From: an uncultured Lachnospiraceae bacterium
Lineage (GTDB): Bacteria > Bacillota > Clostridia > Lachnospirales > Lachnospiraceae
Direction: 5' to 3'
NCBI GenBank assembly: GCA_902802515.1
Contig: CADCMM010000010.1
Coordinates: 21,163 to 85,162, forward strand
Length of the DNA stretch: 64,000 nucleotides
Below the pieces are notes generated by a model. It was not told the DNA's origin, searched no databases, and saw only the letters and a list, made by a program, of their open reading frames with translations. The translations under genes were made by a program, and so were the position numbers. Shown here one piece after another: positions 17,711 to 25,775 of the stretch. Each line of letters opens with the position of its first letter. Positions within the stretch are counted from its first letter, which is position 1.

Positions 17711-18380
17711 GAGCTTCTTCCTCCGCCAGACTCAGATAGGTCACTTTTATAATACCTTCCAGATGTTCCAGCCATTTGATGGAATCCTTCGGCACTTCCT
17801 GGTCGCACTCAATCACCATCACCGCATTGCCGCCTCTGTTTTCCCGGTATAATTGCATTTCCGCGATATTGACACTCTTATGCGCCAACATAGAAGTTAC
17901 ATCCATAATATGCCCGGGCTGGTCCAGATTCTGTACGATCAGGGTCGGATAATCTCCGCTGAAATTTACCGTCAACCCATCGATCTCATGGATCTGAATC
18001 CGACCTCCGCCAATGGATGCAGCTATGATCTCCAGTTTTTTACCGGTGACTCCGGTCAGGTTTATTTTTACGGAATTTGGATGTGCCTCTCCCAGATCAA
18101 TTCCCCTGATACGAAACTCCAGGCCCTGCCGGGCAGCCAGTTCGAAACTGTCGGGGATTCTGATATCGTCTACCGCACATCCCAGCAATCCGGCAACGAT
18201 GGCTTTGTCCGTACCATGTCCTTTTCCCGTGGCCTGAAACGATCCATGAAAAAAGATTTCTGCGCTTTTGATGGTATCCCCCAGCAGTTTTCTGCATATA
18301 TTTCCAATTTTTACAGCCCCCGCCGTATGTGAGCTTGATGGTCCCACCATGACAGGACCAATAATATCCAACAAGTTCAT
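17703..18380 (-). CDS. sdaAB: L-serine ammonia-lyase, iron-sulfur-dependent, beta subunit
   Basis: The start at 18380 (MNLLDIIGPVMVGPSSSHTA) has GAGG 7 bases upstream and gives the canonical N-terminus; an in-frame ATG at 18398 would add six residues. Residues 1-140 form the beta-subunit core with the substrate-binding GPSSSHTAG loop. The C-terminal part (about 145-220) is an ACT domain (YPTLIVQNLDQPGHIMDVTS), which in this family senses amino acids. The product pairs with SdaAA to make the active enzyme. Confidence 0.95.
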   Translation of the reverse strand: MNLLDIIGPVMVGPSSSHTAGAVKIGNICRKLLGDTIKSAEIFFHGSFQATGKGHGTDKAIVAGLLGCAVDDIRIPDSFELAARQGLEFRIRGIDLGEAHPNSVKINLTGVTGKKLEIIAASIGGGRIQIHEIDGLTVNFSGDYPTLIVQNLDQPGHIMDVTSMLAHKSVNIAEMQLYRENRGGNAVMVIECDQEVPKDSIKWLEHLEGIIKVTYLSLAEEEAHV

Positions 18381-18409
18381 ACAAGTCCTCAACAACAAAA
18401 AATGAACGA

Positions 18410-19000
18410 TTATTCAAATAGTTCTTTTACGATCCCGCACAAAATCTTTGCAGTCTTTTCCGCCCCAAATTTCCCGGAATCGATCATGATATCCCTGTGG
18501 TCAAATACTTCTTTTACGCCCGCGCAGTATTTCAAACGGTAAACTTCTCTTGCCTTGTCCACTTCCCTCATCATCCGGGTGGCTGTCTTCACATCCATCC
18601 CAAGGATAGAGGTGCAGTTGTGGATCCTGGTCTTTGCAGGCGCATAGATATATACATTTAACACTCTGTCCATGTCCTGCAGGATACTGTCAGCACACCG
18701 GCCCACGATAATGCAGGATTCCTTTTGGGCAAGATCCCTGATAATATTGGACTGCACCTGAAAAAGTTCCTGCTTCATGCTTGTCAGACCCATTCCCAGA
18801 GGATACATTCTGTTGGCGAAAAGTCCTGCGCGTTCCTCCTCCTGGCTGATCTCAGGTACCGGAAGCCCCATCCTCCTGGCCGTCGCTTCCACAATATCTC
18901 TGTCATAAAATTCTATATTAAGATCCCTGGACATATACTGTGCTATTGTCCTGCCCAGGGAACCGAATTGCCGTGATATAGTAACTACATATTTATCCAT
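18410..19000 (-). CDS. Cytidylate kinase-like family protein
   Basis: The start at 19000 (MDKYVVTISRQFGSLGRTIA) has GGAGG 5 bases upstream. The 196 residues match the cytidylate-kinase-like (AAK_6/CMK2) family: the P-loop region ISRQFGSLGRTIAQYMS, then EFYDRDIVEATARRMG, and an internal ESCIIVGRCADSIL strand. Genuine CMP kinase (cmk) is usually elsewhere in the genome; these paralogues have no proven substrate. Its place between an amino-acid transporter and serine dehydratase is odd for nucleotide metabolism and hints at a different phospho-acceptor. Confidence 0.85.
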   Translation of the reverse strand: MDKYVVTISRQFGSLGRTIAQYMSRDLNIEFYDRDIVEATARRMGLPVPEISQEEERAGLFANRMYPLGMGLTSMKQELFQVQSNIIRDLAQKESCIIVGRCADSILQDMDRVLNVYIYAPAKTRIHNCTSILGMDVKTATRMMREVDKAREVYRLKYCAGVKEVFDHRDIMIDSGKFGAEKTAKILCGIVKELFE

Positions 19001-19016
19001 TTCTTCCTCCATGCTC

Positions 19017-19787
19017 TCAATCCGCTCCCGGTCTCACTACTGCCTGTTTCTCCCTGCGCTTTTGAATCTTGCGCACTGTTACCGACAGGGAAAAGTTGAT
19101 CACAAAATAGATGACCGCCGCCAGTCCAAATAGTATAAATACATCGGAGACATGAATGGCATTTGATCCATTATAGCGATTTGCAGCGGACAGTATCTGT
19201 TTTGTCCGCGCCATTAGTTCGATTACCGCAACGTTTGCCAGAAAAGAGCTGTCTTTGATCGTGGTGATGATCTGGCTGAGCAGTGTGGGTATGATCGCCC
19301 GGAATGCCTGGGGAAGCACAATATAGCACATGATCTGCACCATATGAAAGCCCTGGGAATGTCCGGCTTCAAATTGTCCATCGGCTACGGAATTGAGTCC
19401 GCTCCGCACAATTTCCGCTATCACGCCGGAGGTATATAATATCAGCGCCATGGCCGCTTTAAACAGCAGCTTGTTATTCACGGAAGAAAGTCCGAACATG
19501 GGACGGTCCATGAAAGCCGGACTTGGGCAAAACACCAGGCAGATAAAGATCCAGAACAGCAAGGGCGTATTGCGGAAGACCTCTATATACACCACCGAGA
19601 TCCATTTCAGCACTCTGGCCATCCCGCTGTTGCAGTAATTTCGCAGCATTGCCAGCACGGATCCCCAAAGGATACTGATCAGTACCGCCGCCACCGAAAT
19701 GATCAGCGTAAACGCAACCCCTTTCAAAATGAAAACCAGGATTGCAGGATTTTTTATCATAGAAAGGCTTCCCTGAATGTTCTCCAT
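19017..19787 (-). CDS. Polar amino-acid ABC transporter permease (second subunit)
   Basis: A 256-residue inner-membrane protein of the HisM/GlnP family. The signature EAA loop is visible: QFEAGHSQGFHMVQIMCYIV followed by LPQAFRAIIPTLLSQ. About five membrane helices are present, with the family motif VYIEVFRNTPLLFWIF. It overlaps the other permease gene by one base (19787), so the two probably form a heterodimer. The substrate cannot be read from the permease. Confidence 0.94.
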   Translation of the reverse strand: MENIQGSLSMIKNPAILVFILKGVAFTLIISVAAVLISILWGSVLAMLRNYCNSGMARVLKWISVVYIEVFRNTPLLFWIFICLVFCPSPAFMDRPMFGLSSVNNKLLFKAAMALILYTSGVIAEIVRSGLNSVADGQFEAGHSQGFHMVQIMCYIVLPQAFRAIIPTLLSQIITTIKDSSFLANVAVIELMARTKQILSAANRYNGSNAIHVSDVFILFGLAAVIYFVINFSLSVTVRKIQKRREKQAVVRPGAD

Positions 19788-20482
19788 CAGACGACCTCCT
19801 TCCGATCCCTCTTTTTAATTGCGTTTTCCCATGCGCTGGCCAGAGTGGACAGCGGGAAACAGATGAGGAAGAACAGCACCCCGCACAGCAGATAGGCCGG
19901 CGCGTACGCTCCGCCTGTGTTCTCCCCTGTCACAAAGCTGTAGGTCAGAGAAAGCAGATCCGCGCCTCCTATAATATACAGGCAGGACGTATTTTTGATC
20001 ATATTAACGATGGTATTTGCCATGGGAGGCAGAATCACCTTGATACTCTGAGGCAATATGATATGGACCATTCTGGAAATGTATCCGAAACCCTGGGACT
20101 GAGCCGCCTCGAACTGTCCTTTTGGCACAGATTCAATGCCTGCCCGGATCACCTCTGACATATACGCGCCTGTATAAACGCCCAGAGCAGTAAATCCGGG
20201 AACTAAAATACCGGGACTATGTCCGGAAAAGGCAAGGGCATAGTACAGAAAACACAGCTGCAGCAATATCGGAGTATTTTGAAAAAATTCTACATATACT
20301 CTGCTGATCGCTTTCAAAACTTTTTTTCCGCTGGTGGCCATCAGTCCGAAAATAATTCCCAGGGCTAAGGCAATCACCAGCGCGATGGCAGCCGTCTCCA
20401 GGGTATTTCCCAGGCCTACTAAAAAAGTTTTTCTGTATAACCATACTTTATTCCATGCTCTTGCTGAAAAAATGCCCGACAT
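19787..20482 (-). CDS. Polar amino-acid ABC transporter permease (first subunit)
   Basis: A 231-residue HisQ/GlnP-type permease. It shows VYVEFFQNTPILLQLCFLYY, the EAA loop QFEAAQSQGFGYISRMVHII then LPQSIKVILPPM, and five predicted membrane helices. It begins 17 bases after the binding-protein stop and abuts the second permease. Confidence 0.94.
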   Translation of the reverse strand: MSGIFSARAWNKVWLYRKTFLVGLGNTLETAAIALVIALALGIIFGLMATSGKKVLKAISRVYVEFFQNTPILLQLCFLYYALAFSGHSPGILVPGFTALGVYTGAYMSEVIRAGIESVPKGQFEAAQSQGFGYISRMVHIILPQSIKVILPPMANTIVNMIKNTSCLYIIGGADLLSLTYSFVTGENTGGAYAPAYLLCGVLFFLICFPLSTLASAWENAIKKRDRKEVV

Positions 20483-20498
20483 AGTCCCCTCCAGTTTA

Positions 20499-21350
20499 TT
20501 ACTCTAAACCGTTCTCGGTGATCAATTCCTCAATAGTTCCATCCTCAATCAGATCTGTGATAAGCTCTTCCGCAACCTCCGACAATCCGGAATCCTTGGT
20601 GGTTGCAATACCATACTCCTGAGGAGCAAATTCCGCGTCAATGTAAGAACGGCCTTCTGTTCTGTAAATCGCGAGTATAGATTTATCCACACAGAATGCA
20701 TCCACCTCACCTGCGCTCAGCGCGGTAGAAATGGTGGGATAATCATCATACTGGCGGAACGCGATGCCCTCTTCCCAGATGGAAGGATCAAAACTCTCTT
20801 CATCAAAATTATCCTCACTGATCAGCCCTTCCTCAATCATGGCTTTTACCAGGGATTTCGCAGATGTGGAACCGGAAGATACACCCACGGTCTTATCCGC
20901 AAGCCCTTCCAGATCCGTGATACCGGAAGCGTCTTCTACCAGCACGCTTACATAGTCCGTGTAATACGGAGTGGTAAAGTCCCAGTTCTCTTTTCTCTCA
21001 TCCGTGATGGTAAAGGTAGCCAGCACGCAGTCAATATCGCCGGAATCCAGAAGTTCTGTTCTGGTAGCTGCCGTGACCGCCGTAAACTCTACATCCACAC
21101 CCAGCTTCTCCGCTAATTTTTCAGCAAGTTCAATTTCCATTCCGGAATATTCCTCTGTTAACGGATCCTGATATCCGAAGCCGATCACAGCGTTTTTTAC
21201 ACCGACTCTGAGAACCCCTCTGTCAATGATCGCCTGTACATCCGCCGCTTTTGTATCCGCCGCGCTGCTCACTGCCGGCGCGCCTGCAAGCACTCCGGTA
21301 ACCATTGCCAGTGACAGAGCCGCAGCTCCTGCCTTTTTCCATTTTTTCAT
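20499..21350 (-). CDS. Polar amino-acid ABC transporter solute-binding protein
   Basis: The start at 21350 (MKKWKKAGAAALSLAMVTGV) fits a Sec signal peptide cut near SSA-AD; an ATG at 21374 would add eight residues. The SBP_bac_3 fold is clear: RGVLRVGVKNAVIGFGYQDP, SGMEIELAEKLAEKLGVDVE, VGVSSGSTSAKSL and YGIATTKDSGLSE. It should bind a polar amino acid (Glu/Gln/Ser/Cys type). Unlike most Gram-positive binding proteins it has no lipobox cysteine near the cleavage site, so how it is held at the cell is unclear. A palindromic repeat separates it from the ATPase gene. Confidence 0.92.
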   Translation of the reverse strand: MKKWKKAGAAALSLAMVTGVLAGAPAVSSAADTKAADVQAIIDRGVLRVGVKNAVIGFGYQDPLTEEYSGMEIELAEKLAEKLGVDVEFTAVTAATRTELLDSGDIDCVLATFTITDERKENWDFTTPYYTDYVSVLVEDASGITDLEGLADKTVGVSSGSTSAKSLVKAMIEEGLISEDNFDEESFDPSIWEEGIAFRQYDDYPTISTALSAGEVDAFCVDKSILAIYRTEGRSYIDAEFAPQEYGIATTKDSGLSEVAEELITDLIEDGTIEELITENGLE

Positions 21351-21426
21351 AATTTTTTCCTCCTTCTCATACAAAATGTATCGGCACGCGCCGCTTTGCG
21401 GTAAAATACCGCAATCTATGTAGAAC

Positions 21427-21527
21427 GGACTTTCGCACTAAATACGTACTTTTCATAAATATTGTTTTCTGAGAGCGATCTGCAGAAAACAATATTTATG
21501 CAATAAAATGCTTAATGCGACAGTCCC
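21427..21527. repeat. MITE-like palindromic element, family A, copy 1
   Basis: A 101-bp near-palindrome. Its inner arms CATAAATATTGTTTTCTG (21454-21471) and CAGAAAACAATATTTATG (21483-21500) are a perfect 18-bp repeat. Its ends read GGACTTTCGCACTAAATA and, on the other strand, GGACTGTCGCATTAAGCA. It sits inside the ABC operon between the ATPase and the binding-protein gene. The ends and core recur at 59641-59868 and the ends at 52330-52395. It has no coding capacity. Confidence 0.75.
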
Positions 21528-21534
21528 ATACTAC

Positions 21535-22257
21535 CTATCTGATTATTTTTCCTAAAAACTGCTTTACCCTCTCATTTTCAGGATTTACAAAGAAATGCTC
21601 CGCAGTTCCCTCCTCCAATATCTGTCCATCCGCCATAAAGACCACCCGGTCCGCCACCTGTCTGGCAAACCCCATCTCATGGGTCACCACCACCATAGTG
21701 ATGTTTTCCTTTGCCAGTTTGATCATCACATCCAGTACCTCCTTTATGGTTTCCGGATCCAGCGCCGATGTTGGTTCGTCAAAAAGAATGATTTTAGACT
21801 GGGCGCACAGAGCGCGGGCAATGGCGATCCGCTGCTGCTGTCCTCCTGACAAAGTAGTGGGATATACCTGCGCTTTATCTCTGAGTCCGACCACATCCAG
21901 ATAATGGTATGCCAGTTCCTCCGCCTCTTTTTTGCTCTTGTGATGAAGTTTGACCGGCGCTATCATAAGATTTTTCAGCACTGTCATATGCGGATACAGA
22001 TTGAACTGCTGAAATACCATGGAAGTGGTCTCCCTCACCACCTTTATCTTATTTTTACCGGTAAGTTTTGTCCCGTCTATATATACATTTCCGCTGGTGG
22101 GCTCCTCAAGGAAGTTCATACACCGCACGGTAGTTGACTTTCCGGAACCGGAAGGACCGATTATCACCAGCTTTTCTCCCTCTTTTACCTCAAGATTTAC
22201 ATCTTTGAGCACGTGCAGGTCACCAAAATATTTATTCACATTCTCTAGCCTGATCAT
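21535..22257 (-). CDS. glnQ: Polar amino-acid ABC transporter ATP-binding protein
   Basis: A 240-residue ATPase of the GlnQ/HisP family. Walker A is GPSGSGKST, the signature is [15 protein letters not shown], Walker B is [12 protein letters not shown], and the switch His is in [17 protein letters not shown]. It energises the two permeases encoded downstream. It is the first gene of the operon; GGAGGG lies upstream of its ATG at a short spacing, behind a leader that contains an intrinsic terminator. Confidence 0.95.
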   Translation of the reverse strand: MIRLENVNKYFGDLHVLKDVNLEVKEGEKLVIIGPSGSGKSTTVRCMNFLEEPTSGNVYIDGTKLTGKNKIKVVRETTSMVFQQFNLYPHMTVLKNLMIAPVKLHHKSKKEAEELAYHYLDVVGLRDKAQVYPTTLSGGQQQRIAIARALCAQSKIILFDEPTSALDPETIKEVLDVMIKLAKENITMVVVTHEMGFARQVADRVVFMADGQILEEGTAEHFFVNPENERVKQFLGKIIR

Positions 22258-22304
22258 TCAAATCCCTCCTGATTCTTATGCGCTCCTACGCGTAAAAAAC
22301 AACG

Positions 22305-22339
22305 AAAAAAGCGCTCTATGACCTATCGTCATAAAACGC
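22305..22339 (-). terminator. Leader terminator (possible attenuator) upstream of glnQ
   Basis: On the minus strand GCGTTTTATGAC and GTCATAGAGCGC form a 12-bp stem (two G-U pairs) with a 5-base loop, followed by six Us. It lies between the predicted promoter and the glnQ start, so it should stop most transcripts unless antitermination occurs. Only about 24 bases separate the predicted transcription start from the hairpin, too few for a classical riboswitch or T-box. Confidence 0.65.
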
Positions 22340-22369
22340 CTTTGTTTTCAGACCTTTCTTTTGTCCAAG

Positions 22370-22398
22370 AGTATAACGTTAACCGTTTTTCCTGTCAA
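22370..22398 (-). promoter_or_regulatory. Sigma-A promoter of the amino-acid ABC/serine dehydratase operon
   Basis: On the minus strand TTGACA (22393-22398) is separated by 17 bases from TATACT (22370-22375). It is a near-consensus promoter 113 bases upstream of the glnQ start. Confidence 0.8.
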
Positions 22399-22465
22399 GT
22401 TGTTTGGGAACATTCTTTTTTTATATAAGATTTTCCCCTTTTTACTTTATTTTCTTAAAATTGTT

Positions 22466-23773
22466 TTATTTCTTAATTTCGCCGCCATATAAAAAGGATC
22501 TTCTGATCATCCTCACGATGTGGTTGCTGTCATGGTGGGCATACATGACCCCGTGCCTGCTGTGCTCGTCGCTGACTGTGATCAGCCGGTTTAAATGGGT
22601 CTCCTTCAATAAATAATCGATCATATTTTCCGCCGTGGCATTAGCGTTATAGATCTTAAGGAAGGAATATTCCGGGTCATCCTCCGACGGATACAGCAAA
22701 ATCTTAAATTGATCCTGATATCCCTCCCTGCACAATTCTTGATAAAGCCCGTCTACCCTCTCCGTCTCATCAAGGAGCATAAAATATACCACCGGATGGT
22801 TTTTCGGCCGCTCTTTATGAAGGTAATTTCTGTAAGGCGACCTGTGAAATTTCTCGTGCAATTTCTGTTCTGCCGGGTTTTTTAGATCACCGTAATAAAT
22901 GATAAGCAGATCTTCCAGAATCACATTGCTGAATATATTAAATCCCCTTTGGATAATAAACTGTTCCAGTTCCTGGGCGGCGCCCGGAGAGATCACGTAC
23001 TGCTTTTTATAGCTGTTTTCTCTTGTATCGTAAAGGACCGCTCCATCCATTGCGATAATGGGCAGATTTAAGTTGATATCGGACATCGCTTCCAGATAGG
23101 CCGCCGGTGTGTTCAGCGTCATGATGGAAAATTGAAGTCCCTCTTCCAGAAGCGTATTCAGCGTAATTCTGCTGTAGGCGTCCAGCTTTCCATGCCCGTC
23201 CCGAAGGGCATTGTCCAGGTCCGCCACATACAGCGTATCCATTCTTTTCTTCGTCGGCAGATGGGCGGAATTGACCGCCAGTCCCACCAGAATGCCAATT
23301 AAGGTGTCCAGCGCCCTGTTCAGCACAAACAGGTAAGGATTGGCATCCATCAGATGATTGACCGTAATGCTGAAAAACACCACGCAGGAAAAGTATGCCG
23401 CGTTCTTGCGCTGAAGCCTGGTCGCAGTGTAGATGACCGGAATCGCCATGCAGGAAAGACAGAGGTAATGCCAGATAGAATCTCCCAAGTCAATCACATA
23501 CAGTTTACACAGAATATAGATCAATCCGTAAACAGCCCCCACCGCAGTGCCAAAAATACGCTGTCTGGCATTGTCCCAGGTGTGCCTTGTATCATTCTGA
23601 ATACACCAAAGTACTGCTATGGCAGAGTAAAACGGGGTTCCCTGCTTCCCTCTTATAAGATAGATTAAAAAACATAAAAACACACCAATTGCCGATTTAT
23701 AAAGGCGCATACCGATATGCGGAAACTTAAGGAAACGCTTTTTCACCGGCATTTCCTTATTTTTACCTGTCAC
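22466..23773 (-). CDS. FUSC/aromatic acid exporter-like membrane domain fused to a HAD (Cof-like) domain
   Basis: A 435-residue two-part protein. Residues about 20-170 carry five or six membrane helices of the FUSC/ArAE type (LYKSAIGVFLCFLIYLIRGK, RQRIFGTAVGAVYGLIYILC). Residues about 180-430 follow the Cof-type HAD-IIB layout: motif I LYVADLDNAL (Asp185, Asp187), motif II Thr in QFSIMTLN, NLPIIAMDGAVLYD, a C2-type cap, a Lys in FLKIYNANATAENMI, and motif IV reduced to SDEHSR where active enzymes have GDxxND. The usual DxDGT is DLDNA. Catalysis is therefore doubtful and the domain may bind a ligand. The GTG start overlaps the mnmA stop, so the genes are coupled. Confidence 0.8.
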   Translation of the reverse strand: MTGKNKEMPVKKRFLKFPHIGMRLYKSAIGVFLCFLIYLIRGKQGTPFYSAIAVLWCIQNDTRHTWDNARQRIFGTAVGAVYGLIYILCKLYVIDLGDSIWHYLCLSCMAIPVIYTATRLQRKNAAYFSCVVFFSITVNHLMDANPYLFVLNRALDTLIGILVGLAVNSAHLPTKKRMDTLYVADLDNALRDGHGKLDAYSRITLNTLLEEGLQFSIMTLNTPAAYLEAMSDINLNLPIIAMDGAVLYDTRENSYKKQYVISPGAAQELEQFIIQRGFNIFSNVILEDLLIIYYGDLKNPAEQKLHEKFHRSPYRNYLHKERPKNHPVVYFMLLDETERVDGLYQELCREGYQDQFKILLYPSEDDPEYSFLKIYNANATAENMIDYLLKETHLNRLITVSDEHSRHGVMYAHHDSNHIVRMIRRSFLYGGEIKK

Positions 23774-24876
23774 ACAGCATCCCTCCCTTGCACTTCTGTC
23801 CCCGTGATGGTTCCTCCTCCCACCACCAGTTCTCCGTCATAAAGCACCACGGCCTGTCCCACCGTGACGGCCCGCTGAGGCTCGTCGAACACGATCCGCA
23901 CCTGGCCGGTTTGCAGAACCTCTGCCTGCGCCGGTGCTTCTTTGGCATGGTATCTCGTTTTCGCAGTCACCCGCACAGGTTCTGTCGGCTGCTCATACGC
24001 TATCCAGTTAAAATCACCCGCGATCAGTTCTCTGGAATACAGTCCGGATTCCGGAGAGAGAATTACCGTATTTTCCTTCATATTCTTCCGGCACACGTAC
24101 AGAGGAGCCGGAAGCGCCAGCCCCAGGCCCTTTCTCTGACCGATGGTGTAGCGGATGATCCCTTTGTGTTCTCCCAGCACATGACCCTGGGTATCTACAA
24201 AGGAACCGTGAGGATAAGATTTCCCGGTATAATGCTCCAGGAAATCACCGTAATCCCCATTCACCACGAAACAGATATCCTGGCTGTCATGCTTTCTTGC
24301 ATTCACAAACCCGTACCGCTCCGCGATGGTCCGAACCTCTTCCTTACTTTCATATTCCCCCAGAGGAAACTGCGTGTGAGATAACTGCTCCTGGGACAGG
24401 AAATACAGTACATAACTCTGATCCTTTGCGGTATTTAAGGATTTCTTCAGCAACCAACGCTGCTTCTCTTCCTCATATTCCACTCTGGCGTAGTGACCTG
24501 TAACGATGGTGTCACACTCCAATTCTCTGGCCCTCTGGTATAACCGCTCGAATTTCATATAGCGGTTGCAGTCAATGCAGGGATTGGGAGTGGCTCCCGT
24601 CTCGTAGGCAGCTACAAAACGGTCGATCACCTGCCCCGCGAAATCATCGGTAAAATTAAACACATAAAATGGCATCTCCAGACGAAACGCTACTCTTCTG
24701 GCATCCTCCGCGTCATCCAGCGAACAGCAGGTATGACCTTTGGGAATATCCACCGTCTCATTTTGAAATAACTTCATCATAACGCCGATGCAGTCATATC
24801 CTTTTTCCCGCATCAGAGCGGCAGATACCGAACTGTCCACTCCGCCGCTCATAGCAATCAATGCCCGCTTTTCCAT
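23770..24876 (-). CDS. mnmA: tRNA-specific 2-thiouridylase MnmA
   Basis: A 368-residue enzyme of normal length that thiolates U34 of Lys, Glu and Gln tRNAs. The ATP-pyrophosphatase loop AMSGGVDSSVSAALM is at the N-terminus. The catalytic cysteines lie in NPCIDCNRYMKF and in DSQDICFVVNGDYG. The C-terminal beta domain (about 285-360) ends in AVTVGQAVVLYDGELVVGGG. It is cytoplasmic. A FUSC-HAD gene overlaps its 3' end. Confidence 0.96.
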   Translation of the reverse strand: MEKRALIAMSGGVDSSVSAALMREKGYDCIGVMMKLFQNETVDIPKGHTCCSLDDAEDARRVAFRLEMPFYVFNFTDDFAGQVIDRFVAAYETGATPNPCIDCNRYMKFERLYQRARELECDTIVTGHYARVEYEEEKQRWLLKKSLNTAKDQSYVLYFLSQEQLSHTQFPLGEYESKEEVRTIAERYGFVNARKHDSQDICFVVNGDYGDFLEHYTGKSYPHGSFVDTQGHVLGEHKGIIRYTIGQRKGLGLALPAPLYVCRKNMKENTVILSPESGLYSRELIAGDFNWIAYEQPTEPVRVTAKTRYHAKEAPAQAEVLQTGQVRIVFDEPQRAVTVGQAVVLYDGELVVGGGTITGTEVQGRDAV

Positions 24877-24910
24877 CTATACTCCGCCTTTCTTTCCATG
24901 TATTTTGCAC

Positions 24911-24937
24911 GGGGCTGTCGCATTAAATGCATACCCC
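24911..24937. repeat. Short hairpin with family A end sequence
   Basis: GGGGCTGTCGCATTAAATGC followed by ATACCCC. The first 12 bases equal the ends of the element at 52330, so this looks like a solo end or a minimal derivative. It folds as GGGG...GCATT/AATGC...CCCC and lies between the DUF554 stop and the mnmA start, where it may act as a weak terminator. Confidence 0.5.
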
Positions 24938-24948
24938 TAACAAATTTA

Positions 24949-25665
24949 TCACGGCAGGAACGCCCACGCCACCGCCACAAAAATAGCGGGCAGGAGGTTT
25001 GCCACCCTGATCTTCTTTCCCCAGAGCAGGTTCACGCCTACACAAAAGATCAGCATTGATCCGGTCAGCGAAAGATTCGACAATGCCTGCTCTGTCATCA
25101 GCGGTTCCACCAGCGCCGCCAGCAATGTAAGTATTCCCTGAAATATTCCAACCGGAACGGCAGAAAAAATACAGCCCTTCCCCATGGAAGCAGTCATCAC
25201 CAGCACGATGATCAGATCCAGCACCGCTTTGGCCGCTAAAATGGAGTAATCTCCGTAAATTCCGTCCCGGATAGATCCCACCACCGCCATAGCTCCCACG
25301 CATACGGTCAGGGAAGCGGTCACAAAGCCATCCACAAAGCCGGCGTCCTTCTCATTCCCCGTTTTTCGCTTGAGCCATTCTCCGAACTGTTCCATATGGT
25401 AATCCAAATTCAGCCATTCTCCCAGCAGCGCGCCAATGGCAAAGCTGCCGATCATCATCATGGTCCCGCCGGAGGTAAGCCCGTTCTGGGTAATCTTCAG
25501 CATCTGCTCCATGCACCCCGCAATTCCAAGAAAAAGGACGCAGACCGCATTGGCGCTCATTAGAGTGTCCTGATAGCGTTTTTCCATTTTCCTTCCGAAC
25601 AGAAGACCTCCCATGCCGCCGGCCGCAATGGCGGCTACATTGATGATCGTTCCCAAACCTGGCAT
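24949..25665 (-). CDS. DUF554 family membrane protein
   Basis: A 238-residue, very hydrophobic protein with about seven membrane segments. It begins MPGLGTIINVAAIAAGGMGG, and the internal GSFAIGALLGEWLNLDYHME, FVDGFVTASLTVCVGAMAVV and LLPAIFVAVAWAFLP are typical of DUF554 (YdfK-like). The function of the family is unknown, perhaps transport. It has its own predicted promoter and stands alone between comF and mnmA. Confidence 0.92.
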   Translation of the reverse strand: MPGLGTIINVAAIAAGGMGGLLFGRKMEKRYQDTLMSANAVCVLFLGIAGCMEQMLKITQNGLTSGGTMMMIGSFAIGALLGEWLNLDYHMEQFGEWLKRKTGNEKDAGFVDGFVTASLTVCVGAMAVVGSIRDGIYGDYSILAAKAVLDLIIVLVMTASMGKGCIFSAVPVGIFQGILTLLAALVEPLMTEQALSNLSLTGSMLIFCVGVNLLWGKKIRVANLLPAIFVAVAWAFLP

Positions 25666-25707
25666 AATACTCTCTTCCTCTTTCCTGTCTTATGTACAAT
25701 CTATCCT

Positions 25708-25736
25708 ATTTTAAAAACAATCTCACTCACTGTCAA
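25708..25736 (-). promoter_or_regulatory. Promoter of the DUF554 gene
   Basis: On the minus strand TTGACA (25731-25736), a 17-base spacer and TAAAAT (25708-25713), 43 bases before the ATG. Confidence 0.7.
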
Positions 25737-25775
25737 GAATTTCACCGTCTATTTTGAGGAAACAGGTTACTGATT

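Noticed and set aside
22258..22465. T-box or riboswitch before glnQ
   Set aside because: No T-box core, specifier domain or known aptamer is visible; the leader before the terminator is only about 24 bases.
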